In this document: in pieces, positions 1-8,789 of the stretch
How positions within the stretch are numbered: position 1 is the first letter of the stretch
Layout of the letters: each line of letters begins with the position of its first letter
DNA from: Chondromyces crocatus
GTDB lineage: Bacteria > Myxococcota_A > Polyangia > Polyangiales > Polyangiaceae
Assembly: GCF_001189295.1 (NCBI RefSeq)
Contig: NZ_CP012159.1
Span: forward strand, 1,626,001-1,690,000
Direction of reading: 5' to 3'
Length of the DNA stretch: 64,000 nucleotides
Program-made: the position numbers and the translations under genes
Notes under the pieces: generated by a model
Database searches by the model: none
Seen by the model: the letters and a program-made list of their open reading frames with translations, nothing else
Told to the model about the DNA's origin: nothing

Positions 1-99
1 CTGATGCCGCTTCCCTCGCAGATGCGCGGGCGTACTGCCGAGATCCGCCAGGTGGTGCGGAACCCGACGCGTCGTGGAGCGCATCCGCCGTTCGCTTGA
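1..99 (+). CDS. C-terminal end of a gene cut by the window edge
   Basis: The first 32 codons of frame 1 are open from the window edge to a TGA at 97-99, and the next gene starts 37 bases later on the same strand. The visible tail is basic and ends in His-Pro-Pro-Phe-Ala. No domain can be recognised from so short a piece. It is called a coding end only because the frame is open from the edge, the codons end mostly in G/C, and the spacing to the next gene suits an operon. It could equally be a chance open stretch. Confidence 0.35.
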   Translation: MMPLPSQMRGRTAEIRQVVRNPTRRGAHPPFA

Positions 100-135
100 C
101 GGCCACGCCTGGCCTTTCCAAGATGGCCCGCCCCC

Positions 136-1980
136 ATGGAGCCCAAGGTCAAACCCAGCCGCGCGCCCGAGCTGAGGCGTTTCGCGGCGCTCGCGGCGAT
201 CTTCGTCACGAGCGGCCTGGCGATCACCTACCTGCTCCTGCCGCCCCCACCCGAGGTGCCGCCGCCCCCGCCGCCCATTCGCATCGGTGGCCTCGTCGTC
301 CCCACGTCGGGGGACATGCTCGCGGACGCGCTCGATCTGGTACGCCGTCACGCCACAGGCGAAATCTCCCTCAAGCTTCCCGACGGCTCGTCCCGAACAA
401 TCAAGCGCAACGAACTCGGCATCGAGATCAACCGCGTCCGCCTCGCCGATCTCGTCAAGGAATCGCAGCGCCCCGGCAGCGCCCTCTTGCGCGCCCACCG
501 CGCCGCGCGGGGCGACGCCCCGCTGGACCTCCCGCTCCCGCTGACGCTCGACACCGAGACGTCGATGAACCTCCTCCTCGATCTCAAGGCCGAGATCGAC
601 GCGCCGGCGGTCGATGCGTACGTCGATCTCCACGAGAAGCGGCTCAAGCCCGAGAAGGTCGGCCATCGCCTGGACGTCTACGGCACGCTCGACCGCCTGG
701 ACGAGGCGCTGCGGCGCGGCCTGAACACGATCGAGGCGGCCGTCGAGATCGTCCAGCCGAAGCTTGCCGCCGAGCAGCTCGGCAACGTCAAGTTCGACCA
801 GGTCCTCGGTTACTTCGAGACCCGCTACACGCAAGGTGAGCGCGGCCGAGCCCGCACCTACAACCTCCGCCTCGCTGCTTCGAAGCTCGACGGCGTCGTG
901 GTCATGCCGGGCGAGATCTTCGACTTCAATGGCGTCGTCGGGCCTCGTGACGAGGCGCACGGCTACCGCGTCGCCCCGGTCATCGCGCAGGGCGAGCTGG
1001 TCGACGGCCTGGGCGGCGGCACCTGTCAGATCTCCGGCACCCTGCACGGCGCCGCCTTCTTCGCCGGCCTCGAGATCGTCGAGCGCTACCCGCACTCGCG
1101 CCCGAGCTACTACATCAAGCTCGGCCTCGACGCGACGGTCGTCTACCCGACCATCAACTACCGGTTCCGCAACAGCTTCGACTTCCCGATCGTCCTGCAC
1201 GAGACCGTGGCGGGAGGCGTCGTTCGCGCCGAGATCCTCGGTCCCCGTCGCGACCTGACCGTCAGCTATTTCCGCCGCATCGACGAGGTATTGCCCTTCG
1301 AAGAGGTCGAGCGCCCCACGCCCAAGCTGCCCGAAGGCGCCCGCGTCGTCAGCCAGCGCGGCATCCCGGGCTTCAAGACCACCAGCTCGCGTGTGGTCCG
1401 CGACGGCGCCTACGCCCAGCGCGAGAAGTGGACCGACAGCTACCCGCCCACCACGCAGATCGTCCACGTGGGCTCGGGTCCTTCCAGCCTCGAGGCCAAG
1501 GCCGTCGACGACAACCACCCCGAGTACACCGTCGACGAGTACCTCGTCCTCACCCAGGGCCCCGAGATCCGCAGCCCAGGCACCACCGCACCGGAGCCCG
1601 GGGGTGGCACCGTCGAGAGCCGCGAGCCTGGCCGCACGGGGGCCCGTGGATACACCGAGGCTTTGATCCGTTTCCGGGGACGTGATGGTGACGCCGACGG
1701 CGCTCCTCCCCTCATCGTCGCGGCCAGCGCGCGGACGGAGAGCGACGACGCGGCCCGTGACCGGAAGGCCGACGCCGACGAGTCCGAGAACGACCGGAAG
1801 GCCGAGCGGGCGAAATCGAAGGACGACAAGAGCAAGGGCGACAAGAAGGACGACAAGAGCAAGAGCCCCAAGAAGAGCGACAAGGACAAGAAGAGCGACA
1901 AGGACAAGAAGAGCGACAAGGACAAGAAGGGCGACAAGGGCTCCAAGAAGAAGCCGAAGAAGGACGACAAGGCCTCCTGA
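136..1980 (+). CDS. VanW family protein, membrane-anchored, Lys-rich tail
   Basis: This 614-residue protein has one N-terminal membrane segment (about 16-36) followed by a Pro-rich linker, so it is probably anchored with the bulk outside the cytoplasm. Residues about 65-215 resemble the peptidoglycan-binding-like region found ahead of VanW domains. The VanW domain spans about 226-380 and shows the GGGTCQ signature at 293-298. A G5-like segment follows. The last 60 residues are a low-complexity Lys/Asp/Ser tail built of repeated KKSDKD units, coded by 18-bp tandem repeats around 1867-1940. VanW proteins occur in some vancomycin-resistance operons, but their biochemical role is unknown and no resistance genes are near. 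ATG at 136 is preferred because the membrane segment follows directly. The polybasic tail suggests binding to an anionic surface polymer; this is inference. Confidence 0.85.
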   Translation: MEPKVKPSRAPELRRFAALAAIFVTSGLAITYLLLPPPPEVPPPPPPIRIGGLVVPTSGDMLADALDLVRRHATGEISLKLPDGSSRTIKRNELGIEINRVRLADLVKESQRPGSALLRAHRAARGDAPLDLPLPLTLDTETSMNLLLDLKAEIDAPAVDAYVDLHEKRLKPEKVGHRLDVYGTLDRLDEALRRGLNTIEAAVEIVQPKLAAEQLGNVKFDQVLGYFETRYTQGERGRARTYNLRLAASKLDGVVVMPGEIFDFNGVVGPRDEAHGYRVAPVIAQGELVDGLGGGTCQISGTLHGAAFFAGLEIVERYPHSRPSYYIKLGLDATVVYPTINYRFRNSFDFPIVLHETVAGGVVRAEILGPRRDLTVSYFRRIDEVLPFEEVERPTPKLPEGARVVSQRGIPGFKTTSSRVVRDGAYAQREKWTDSYPPTTQIVHVGSGPSSLEAKAVDDNHPEYTVDEYLVLTQGPEIRSPGTTAPEPGGGTVESREPGRTGARGYTEALIRFRGRDGDADGAPPLIVAASARTESDDAARDRKADADESENDRKAERAKSKDDKSKGDKKDDKSKSPKKSDKDKKSDKDKKSDKDKKGDKGSKKKPKKDDKAS

Positions 1981-2114
1981 ACGCCCGCCCGCGCGGGCTC
2001 GTCGGCGCGTCGCAGGCTGCTTCGCTCCCACGCCCGGCGGACCCCGCCCATCCCCCGGTTCCTCTGCCGCGCCTTCTCCTCGGCCTCGATCCGTGCGAGC
2101 TTTCGCGCCATCGC

Positions 2115-3341
2115 ATGCCCACCGTCGCGCTGGCTGTCTCCGGGAGCATCGCGGCCTACAAGGCCGTCGAGGTCGCGCGCCTCCTGATCAAAGAGAGGGC
2201 CCGGGTCATCCCGGTGATGACCCGCAGCGCCCAGCAGTTCCTCGGCCCGCTCACCTTGAGCGGCATCTGCGGCGAACCAGTGCGCGAGACCATGTGGGAC
2301 GCTCACTTCCCCGGCGAGCTGCACGTCGCCCTCGCCGCCGAGGCCGATGTCGTCCTCCTCGTTCCTGCCACGGCCGACCTCCTCGCGCGCCTCGCCCAGG
2401 GCCGCGCGGATGATCTCGTCACCGCCCTCGCCCTCTGCGCGCGCGGCCCCGTCCTCGCCGCGCCAGCGATGCACCCCCGCATGTGGTCCCACCCGGCGAC
2501 CCTGCGCAACGTCGCCCAGCTCCAGCAGGACGGCCGCGTCGAGCTGATCGGACCGGCCGAAGGGGAGGTCGCCTCGGGCGAGCATGGCCTCGGCCGCATG
2601 GCCGACCCTGCCGTCATCGCCGCTGCGGCCATCGCCCGCGCGGCGCCGCGCGACCTCGCCGGACTCCGCCTCGTCGTCACCGCGGGCCCCACCGTCGAAG
2701 ACATCGATCCCGTCCGCTTCCTCGGCAACCGCTCCACCGGCAAGATGGGGTTCGCCGTCGCCGAGCGAGCCGCTGCACGAGGCGCCGACGTCCTGCTCCT
2801 CGCCGGCCCCGTCTCCTTGCCCACCCCGTTCGGCGTGCAGCGCATCGACACCCGTGACGCCCTCGCCATGCGCGCCGCCCTCTGGCAGGCCCTCGGCCCC
2901 GACCTGACCGCGGCCGACGCCCTCATCATGTCGGCTGCCGTCGCCGACTACCGCCCCGCCGCGGCGCACGCCGCCAAGATGAAGCGCTCCGCGAGCGCCA
3001 TGACCCTCGACCTCGTCCCCAACCCGGACCTGCTCGCCGAGGTCGGCGCGGCCCGCGCTGCCTCCGGTGCGGCGCGCCCTGCCCTCATCGGCTTCGCCGT
3101 CGAGACCGACTCCGACGAGCGCGTGATCGCTGCGGCCCGCGGCAAGCTGAAGACGAAGCAGGTCGACCTGGTGGTCGCCAACCACGCCTCCGACTCCTTC
3201 GGTCGCGACGACAACCGCGCGTTCCTCGTCACCTCGGACGCGGCCGACGCGGTCGGCGTGCTCCCCAAGCTGCAGCTCGCCGACCGCATCCTCGATCGGG
3301 TGGCGACCCTGTGCCGCCCGGAGAAACAAGCTCCCCGATGA
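2115..3341 (+). CDS. coaBC: Bifunctional CoaBC, coenzyme A biosynthesis
   Basis: Bifunctional phosphopantothenate-cysteine ligase / phosphopantothenoylcysteine decarboxylase, 408 residues, the usual family length. It makes 4'-phosphopantetheine from 4'-phosphopantothenate, cysteine and CTP in the cytoplasm. The N-terminal flavoprotein half shows SGSIAAYK near the start, the catalytic His in [17 protein letters not shown] and the [10 protein letters not shown] loop. The CoaB half shows [32 protein letters not shown] and [13 protein letters not shown]. The ATG at 2115 places the flavin-binding strand right at the N-terminus, as in the family. Its TGA overlaps the start of the CPBP gene in an ATGA, so the two are probably translationally coupled although they have no known functional tie. 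Confidence 0.97.
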   Translation: MPTVALAVSGSIAAYKAVEVARLLIKERARVIPVMTRSAQQFLGPLTLSGICGEPVRETMWDAHFPGELHVALAAEADVVLLVPATADLLARLAQGRADDLVTALALCARGPVLAAPAMHPRMWSHPATLRNVAQLQQDGRVELIGPAEGEVASGEHGLGRMADPAVIAAAAIARAAPRDLAGLRLVVTAGPTVEDIDPVRFLGNRSTGKMGFAVAERAAARGADVLLLAGPVSLPTPFGVQRIDTRDALAMRAALWQALGPDLTAADALIMSAAVADYRPAAAHAAKMKRSASAMTLDLVPNPDLLAEVGAARAASGAARPALIGFAVETDSDERVIAAARGKLKTKQVDLVVANHASDSFGRDDNRAFLVTSDAADAVGVLPKLQLADRILDRVATLCRPEKQAPR

Positions 3342-4132
3342 GCGCAGACGCCCCGCGCGACAGCGTGCCCTCGACAGACGCCGCCGAGCCCGAGGAGACC
3401 CGCGCCTCGCTCGACGGCCGCTTCACCGATCCTCGCCAGCCACCGCCCACCTCACCGCGGCAGGCCATCCTCATCGCGGCCTCCGTCACCCTCGTCACCG
3501 CGCTCGGCGTCGCGTGGGCCTTCTCCCCCTCCCGCGCTGGCGTCACCGACCTGCTCTCTGCCCTCGCCGCCGTCTACATCCCGGGCGTCGCCCTCACCGC
3601 CCTCTGGCTTCGGCGCCGCGGCGAACTCCGCTTCGCCCTCGTGCCGCGCGGCGGCGACCTCGCCCTTGGCGCGCTGATCGCCGCGGTCCTCTACGGCACC
3701 GCGATGGGCGCGAGCCTCCTCATCACGCCGCACGGCTCCCCTCAGGAGGCCTGGATCCTCCGCCTCTACCTCCACCTCGGCGGCCCTGACGTCTCCGACC
3801 GGATGATCCTCGGTGGCGTCGTCTTCGCCATCGCTGCCCTCGAAGAGATCGTCTGGCGTGGCCTCGCCATGCGTGCCCTCTCGGGGGCTTTCGGCGCCGT
3901 TCCTGCGCTCCTCGTCTCGACGGCGTTGTACGGCGCTGCGCATCTACCGACCCTGTTTCTGCTCGCCGACCCTCAGGCCGGCCCCAACCCCCTCCTCGTC
4001 GCTGCGGCCCTCGGCTGCGGGCTCGTGTGGGGACGGCTGGTGCTTCTCAAGCATGAACGGCTCGCGCCCGCCGTGTTCGCGCACGCCTTCTTCTCCTGGG
4101 CCGTCGCCAGCTTCCCCCTCTGGCGTCCCTAG
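3338..4132 (+). CDS. CPBP family intramembrane metalloprotease
   Basis: A 264-residue polytopic membrane protein. It carries the CPBP (Abi/CAAX protease) signature: EEIVWR with Glu169, Glu170 and Arg174, a second-motif His at about 202 (HLPT) and a third-motif His at about 249 (HAFFSW), all within C-terminal membrane helices. Family members are glutamate intramembrane proteases or prenyl-protein-processing homologues; some act in bacteriocin self-immunity. The substrate here is unknown. ATG 3338 is chosen because it makes the 4-base ATGA overlap with coaBC; an in-frame GTG at 3311 would add nine residues. The N-terminal 45 residues are hydrophilic and acidic, probably cytoplasmic. Confidence 0.88.
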   Translation: MSADAPRDSVPSTDAAEPEETRASLDGRFTDPRQPPPTSPRQAILIAASVTLVTALGVAWAFSPSRAGVTDLLSALAAVYIPGVALTALWLRRRGELRFALVPRGGDLALGALIAAVLYGTAMGASLLITPHGSPQEAWILRLYLHLGGPDVSDRMILGGVVFAIAALEEIVWRGLAMRALSGAFGAVPALLVSTALYGAAHLPTLFLLADPQAGPNPLLVAAALGCGLVWGRLVLLKHERLAPAVFAHAFFSWAVASFPLWRP

Positions 4133-4398
4133 CGCGACGAGGCCGGCGCGTGGTGCGGCCGTGGACGACCTCGGGTCGACCCTGGCACCTGTGCGCGAGG
4201 CGAGGAGGAGGACGGACGTGACGACAGCCCCCGGTGTGACCCTGGTGCGGTCCTGGTGCGAGCGTGGCGGCATCCCACCCCTCCTCTCCCGCTGCTACAC
4301 AGGCCGCGCCCTCCTCGGCTTCGCGCATTCTTTTCGGGCACGGTGCCGCTCGCGCGGGACCTGTTGCGCAGGTGGCTCGCCTGATTTATCCCCGCTTC

Positions 4399-5325
4399 AT
4401 GGCCTCTCTCTCTCTGGAAGAGCTGCAAGCCGAGAACGAAAACCTCCGCGAGAAGCTCGCCGAGGCGGAAAGAGCCCGGGACGAAGTGACGGCCGAGCGT
4501 GACGTCTTACGCGCAGCCTTCATGCAAATGCCTGCCCTGTGCTCGATCATGGAGGGGCCGGAGCACACCTTCCTGCTGGCGAACGACCGCCTTCGCTCCC
4601 TCATCGGCGGCAGGGATCCCGTCGGACGACCCGTGAGAGACGCGATGCCCGAGATCATCGAAGCGGGCTACGGGGACCGACTCCAGCGCGTCCTCACCAC
4701 CGGCGAACCGCTCGTGGGTGAGTCCTTCCCGGCCGACATCATCGACCCCGCGATCGCCTCGGGCTGGCTCTCGTACCAGTACGTGCCCCTGCGCCGGAAG
4801 GACGGCGAGATCTTCGGCGTCATGTTCCACGCCATGGACGTCACCGAGCAGCGCAAGCTCGAGCGACAGCAACAGATCCTCCACGAGGAGCTCGTGGCCG
4901 CGCAGCAGCAGTCCATCCGTGACCTGTCGACCCCCCTCATCCCCCTCGCCGATGAACTGGTGGTCATGCCGCTCGTGGGCAGCATCGACCCGGGGCGCGC
5001 TGGCCAGATCCTCGAGACCTTGCTCACTGGCATCACCACCCATCAGGCGGCCGTTGCCATCCTCGACATCACCGGCGTACGCGGCATGGATGAGAGCGTC
5101 GCTGGAGCCCTCATCAAGACGGCGGCCGCGGCGCGTCTCCTGGGCACCGAGATGATCCTCACCGGCATCAGCCCCGAGGTCGCGCGCACCCTCGTCGAGA
5201 TCGGCGCCGATCTCGGCGCGATCACCACGCACGGCACCCTCCAGAGTGGCGTCACCTATGCCATGACCAGGGTCGGTGGCTCGTCTCGTCAGAGGACCGA
5301 GACGGCTCGCCGCATCATCACCTGA
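4399..5325 (+). CDS. RsbR-like protein: coiled coil, PAS, STAS
   Basis: 308 residues. A short N-terminal coiled coil (about 5-40) leads into a PAS-like sensor domain (about 45-160, ending in the typical FHAMDVTEQ transition) and a C-terminal STAS domain (about 195-300). The domain order and the segments PLIPLADELVVMPLVGSID and ILDITGV match RsbR-type stressosome proteins, which sense stress and control a partner-switching kinase RsbT. The position of the first regulatory Thr of RsbR is Glu here (GMDESVAG), while a Thr is present at the second (ARTLVEIG). No rsbS or rsbT gene is adjacent, so partners must lie elsewhere. In-frame upstream codons exist, but ATG 4399 is chosen because the coiled coil starts there. 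Confidence 0.85.
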   Translation: MASLSLEELQAENENLREKLAEAERARDEVTAERDVLRAAFMQMPALCSIMEGPEHTFLLANDRLRSLIGGRDPVGRPVRDAMPEIIEAGYGDRLQRVLTTGEPLVGESFPADIIDPAIASGWLSYQYVPLRRKDGEIFGVMFHAMDVTEQRKLERQQQILHEELVAAQQQSIRDLSTPLIPLADELVVMPLVGSIDPGRAGQILETLLTGITTHQAAVAILDITGVRGMDESVAGALIKTAAAARLLGTEMILTGISPEVARTLVEIGADLGAITTHGTLQSGVTYAMTRVGGSSRQRTETARRIIT

Positions 5326-5444
5326 ACCTCGTCGCAGCACGATCCAGCGCGGCCTCGCTCACGCGACACCAGCGCAGCCCTCGCCACCCTGCACGTCGAA
5401 GTGCGTGTGCATCCCGACGCGGACATGGTGAAGTGCGGCGCACC

Positions 5445-8048
5445 ATGGACACGCAGACCTCGCGAGGTGCCCCTCACGGAACGAGCCCTGCAGCCCCGCA
5501 GCTCGTCCTCTCGCTGCACGAGATCGACCGCGGTGATCTCGCCATCGCGGGCGGCAAAGGAGAAAGCCTCGGCGCCCTGACGCGCGCCGGCTTCCGGGTA
5601 CCGGAGGGCTTCGTCGTCACCACGACCGCGTACGATCGCTTCGTCGAGCAGGGCGACCTCGCCCCGCACATCGAGCGCGTCCTCCGCGACACGCCGGAGC
5701 ATGGCGAGGCGCTCCGCAGCGTCTTCGAAGCGGCGCCCATCCCCGCCGACGTCGCCACCGCCATCGAGCAGGCCTACCAGAAGCTCGGCGCCCAGCCCCT
5801 CGCCGTCCGCTCCAGCGCGACGGCCGAAGACCTCCCGCAGGCCGCCTTCGCTGGCCAGCAGGACACCTTCCTCAACGTCGTCGGCCTCGCCGCCGTCCTC
5901 ACGGCCGTCCGCCGCTGCTGGGCCTCCCTCTGGACCGACCGCGCCATCGCCTACCGCGCGCGCCAGGGCCTCGAGCGCGCCCCCGTGAAGATGGCCGTCG
6001 TCCTCCAGCGCATGGCCCCGGCCGAGGTCGCGGGCGTCCTCTTCACCGCCAACCCCGTCACCGGCGCCCGGGACGAGACCGTCATCGACGCGAACCCTGG
6101 CCTCGGCGAGGCCGTCGTCTCGGGCCTCGTCACCCCGGATCATTTCGTCCTCCGCAAGCGCCTCTTCGGCTTCCGCATCGTCGAGCGCCGCCTCGGCCGC
6201 CGCGAACTCGTCGTCCGCGCCCGCGTCGAGGGCGGCGTCGAGCACGTCACCCCCGCTCCTCTCCACGAGAGCGCCCCACGCGCCTCGCTCCCCGACGCCT
6301 CCCTGCGCGCCCTCGCCCGCCTCGGCGCCCGCGTCGCCCAGCATTTCGGCGCCCCCCAGGACATCGAGTGGGCCGTCGTCGCCGGAGAGCCCTGGCTCCT
6401 CCAGGCCCGCCCCATCACCGCACTCCCCGAGCCCACCGAGCGCCCGAAGAAAACGCCCGACAACCCCATCGCCTACTTCGCCGACATGCTCTCGGTGCGC
6501 CCGTACCCCATGGACCTCTCCACCTGGGGCCCTGGCATCTACGACGCCGTCCTGCGCTCGTTCAGCCACCTCGGCGTCACCGGCACCCGCTTCGCCGACA
6601 CCTTCGTCGAAGAAGACAGCGTCATCCTGCAGATCCGCGACGACACGAAGTACCGCCTCTCGCCGCGCGTCCTGCTCGCCCCGGCGTGGTTCCTGTGGCA
6701 CTGCGCGCGCCACAACCCCCTCCACTGGCGCGCGCTCCCCGCGCTCCACGAAGCCCGCGAGCGCGCCCGCGTCCTCGAATCCCGCGACCTCGGCGCCCTC
6801 GCCTGGGACGAGCTCGTGGCCACCATCCACGAGGCCCTGAAGCTCCCCTGGCCCCTGCTCGGCGAAGCCCGCAGGCGCTACTACCCCCGGGCCATGCTCG
6901 CCTTCGGCCTCCTCCAGCTCGCGCTCTGGCTCGTCGAGCACGAGGACCGCCTCGACGCCCTGCTCTCCGGCATCGACACCAAGACCCTCTCGGCGAACCG
7001 CGCCCTCGCCGCCCTCGCCGACACCATCCGCAACACCCCCGCCCTCGCCGAGACCTTCGCCCAGCACCCCCCCGAGGCCCTCTGGAGCGCCCTCGAAGCG
7101 CACGACGCCGGCCGCACCTTCCTCGCCGACGTCCGCGCCTTCCTCGACCACTACGGCCACCGCGAGGCCGTCATGTTCGCCGTCCTCGAGCCCACCTGGA
7201 AAGACGCCCCTGCCGTCGTCCTCGGCATGCTCGAGACCCTCGCCGCGAACGCCCCCCAGCCCGACACCGCGCAGCTCTCCTGGGAAGCGGCGCGCGACGA
7301 GATCCTCGCGCACCCCTTCCTCGCGCCCGCGCCCTTGCGTGCCGCCTTCACCGAGATCCTCGCCGAGGCCCGTGCCCTCACCGAGATCCGGGAAGACACC
7401 CACTTCTACGGCACCCTCCCCATGCCCATCCTCCGCCGCGTCCTCCTGGAACTCGGCCGACGCCTCACCGACGCCGCCGTGCTCTCTGCCCCCGAGGACA
7501 TCTTCCATCTCCGTCTCGACGAGGTGGAGCGCGTCCAGGGCGTCTTGCCGCCGCCCGCTCAGCTCACCGCCGAGCTGAGCGCCCTCGTCGAACGCCGACG
7601 AGCCCGACGCGCCGCCCTCGCAGGCTCCCCCGTCGTCGACCCCAGGCTCTACCGCCGCACCGCCGCAGGCGCCGACGCCCTCGTCAGCGGCGTCTCTGGC
7701 AGCGCCGGCGTCGTCGAAGGGCCCGTGCGCGTCATCCTGAGCCCCGCCGACTTCAGCAAGATCCAGCAGGGCGACGTCCTCGTCGCCCCCTTCACCAACC
7801 CCGCCTGGACCCCGGTCTTCCAGCGCCTCGCCGCCATCGTCGTCGACAGCGGCGCCGCGGGATCGCACGCCGCCATCGTCGCGCGCGAGTACGGCATCCC
7901 GGCCGTCATGGGTGCGGGCGACGCCACCCGTCGCCTGAAGGACGGCGAGCGCGTGCGCGTCGACGGCAACCGCGGCGTCGTATTGCCCGCGCGCGCCCCC
8001 GAGCCCCCGAAAAGCGCCTCGGCCCACCCCGAGGAAGCGGTCTCATGA
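5445..8048 (+). CDS. PEP-utilising dikinase, rifampin phosphotransferase-like layout
   Basis: 867 residues. The N-terminal ATP-grasp domain (about 20-330) shows GGKGESLGAL, VPEGFVVTTTAY, AVRSSATAEDLP and AFAGQQDT, as in PEP synthase and PPDK. A poorly conserved central region (about 340-740) follows. The C-terminal swivelling phosphohistidine domain has the catalytic His at about 808 in GSHAAIVAREYGIP. There is no C-terminal PEP-binding TIM barrel. The order ATP-grasp, middle domain, His domain and the total length match rifamycin phosphotransferases rather than PEP synthase. By family the reaction would be ATP-dependent transfer of a phosphoryl group through the His to a substrate bound by the middle domain. 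The substrate is unknown and drug resistance should not be assumed. A GTG at 5433 is an alternative start. The gene overlaps the next by ATGA. Confidence 0.85.
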   Translation: MDTQTSRGAPHGTSPAAPQLVLSLHEIDRGDLAIAGGKGESLGALTRAGFRVPEGFVVTTTAYDRFVEQGDLAPHIERVLRDTPEHGEALRSVFEAAPIPADVATAIEQAYQKLGAQPLAVRSSATAEDLPQAAFAGQQDTFLNVVGLAAVLTAVRRCWASLWTDRAIAYRARQGLERAPVKMAVVLQRMAPAEVAGVLFTANPVTGARDETVIDANPGLGEAVVSGLVTPDHFVLRKRLFGFRIVERRLGRRELVVRARVEGGVEHVTPAPLHESAPRASLPDASLRALARLGARVAQHFGAPQDIEWAVVAGEPWLLQARPITALPEPTERPKKTPDNPIAYFADMLSVRPYPMDLSTWGPGIYDAVLRSFSHLGVTGTRFADTFVEEDSVILQIRDDTKYRLSPRVLLAPAWFLWHCARHNPLHWRALPALHEARERARVLESRDLGALAWDELVATIHEALKLPWPLLGEARRRYYPRAMLAFGLLQLALWLVEHEDRLDALLSGIDTKTLSANRALAALADTIRNTPALAETFAQHPPEALWSALEAHDAGRTFLADVRAFLDHYGHREAVMFAVLEPTWKDAPAVVLGMLETLAANAPQPDTAQLSWEAARDEILAHPFLAPAPLRAAFTEILAEARALTEIREDTHFYGTLPMPILRRVLLELGRRLTDAAVLSAPEDIFHLRLDEVERVQGVLPPPAQLTAELSALVERRRARRAALAGSPVVDPRLYRRTAAGADALVSGVSGSAGVVEGPVRVILSPADFSKIQQGDVLVAPFTNPAWTPVFQRLAAIVVDSGAAGSHAAIVAREYGIPAVMGAGDATRRLKDGERVRVDGNRGVVLPARAPEPPKSASAHPEEAVS

Positions 8049-8584
8049 CCCCGGTCCCGGCGACGAGGACCCTTCGCGACGGCCTGCTCCTCGGCGTCGT
8101 CTTCGCCTGCATCGTCCTTGCCCTGGTCGCCCTCGACCGGCGCTTCTTCCTCGACGACTACCCGCCGGACATCCGCTCCGTCGTCGGCGACGCCGCGGGC
8201 TCGCCTTCCGACCTGCTGATCATGGTCGCCTTCGTGCTCGTCTTCGGCACCCTGCTCGGCGGCCCGCTCCTCTCGCTCCGCGCCGCGCGCCGGGAGCGTA
8301 AGTCGCCCCTCGGCTTCCTCCCCGCCTTTCTCCACGTCGCCGGCCTCATCGTGCTGGTCAACGTCGTCGACGTCGTCGTCACCGACTGGCTCGTCTTCTG
8401 CACCCTCCGGCCCGCCTTCATCGTCTTCCCGGGCACCGAAGGCCTCCCCGGCTACGACGACTTCTTCTTCCACTTCAAGGCGAGCTTCCTCGAACTGCCG
8501 TCCTACCTCCTGACGATCGGGATCGCCGCGCTCGTCGCGGGCGCATTCACCCTGCTCGACCGCCGAAGACCCCGGCCAGCCTGA
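8045..8584 (+). CDS. Hypothetical membrane protein, four helices
   Basis: 179 residues with four predicted membrane helices, at about 12-30, 53-75, 92-115 and 152-172. It starts at an ATG that overlaps the stop of the preceding PEP-utilising enzyme gene in ATGA, which argues for co-translation. No family is recognised. There are no obvious catalytic motifs; loops are short and the region between helices 3 and 4 has a Phe/Asp-rich segment. A role linked to the substrate of the upstream enzyme is plausible only from the coupling. Confidence 0.75.
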   Translation: MTPVPATRTLRDGLLLGVVFACIVLALVALDRRFFLDDYPPDIRSVVGDAAGSPSDLLIMVAFVLVFGTLLGGPLLSLRAARRERKSPLGFLPAFLHVAGLIVLVNVVDVVVTDWLVFCTLRPAFIVFPGTEGLPGYDDFFFHFKASFLELPSYLLTIGIAALVAGAFTLLDRRRPRPA

Positions 8585-8742
8585 CCGGAGCGAGCCCTCC
8601 TCGTACCGCGAGCGCGTCCTGCGGCGAGTACGCTGCGGTGCAGAGGAGGGTGGGAGCGACGCGGGAGCGCGCGCCGGCCGTGGCGCGACGAGGGGCGCAC
8701 ACCGGCGGTGGAGCGAAGAGGAACGCGAGCTGATGGCAGGCA

Positions 8743-8780
8743 GAGGAGGGTCGCGCGCTGGTGACGGCGCGTCCCTCCTC
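8743..8780. terminator. Stem-loop between convergent genes
   Basis: Arms 8743-8756 and 8767-8780 (GAGGAGGG plus a GC run) pair over 14 positions with one T-T mismatch and a 10-base loop. The hairpin lies 10 bases beyond the stop of yebC on the minus strand and about 160 bases beyond the membrane-protein gene on the plus strand. It probably ends transcription from both sides. There is no T-tract, as is common at this GC content. Confidence 0.5.
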
Positions 8781-8789
8781 GTCAGCGGA

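Noticed and set aside
136-1980. VanW gene as evidence of vancomycin resistance
   Set aside because: VanW-domain proteins are widespread and no vanHAX-type genes are present.
1987-1998. 12-bp palindrome GCCCGCGCGGGC after the VanW gene as a terminator
   Set aside because: After leaving a loop only four base pairs remain and no T-tract follows; it is common in DNA of this GC content.
5289-8027. Very long open frame antisense to the PEP-utilising enzyme gene
   Set aside because: It mirrors the sense gene's GC-rich third positions and codes a Gly/Glu/Asp-rich sequence without any family match. The same holds for long antisense frames at 28.2-31.1 kb and 26.2-28.2 kb.
5445-8048. Call as a rifampicin-resistance gene
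   Set aside because: Only the domain order and length fit; the substrate-binding residues cannot be checked from sequence alone.
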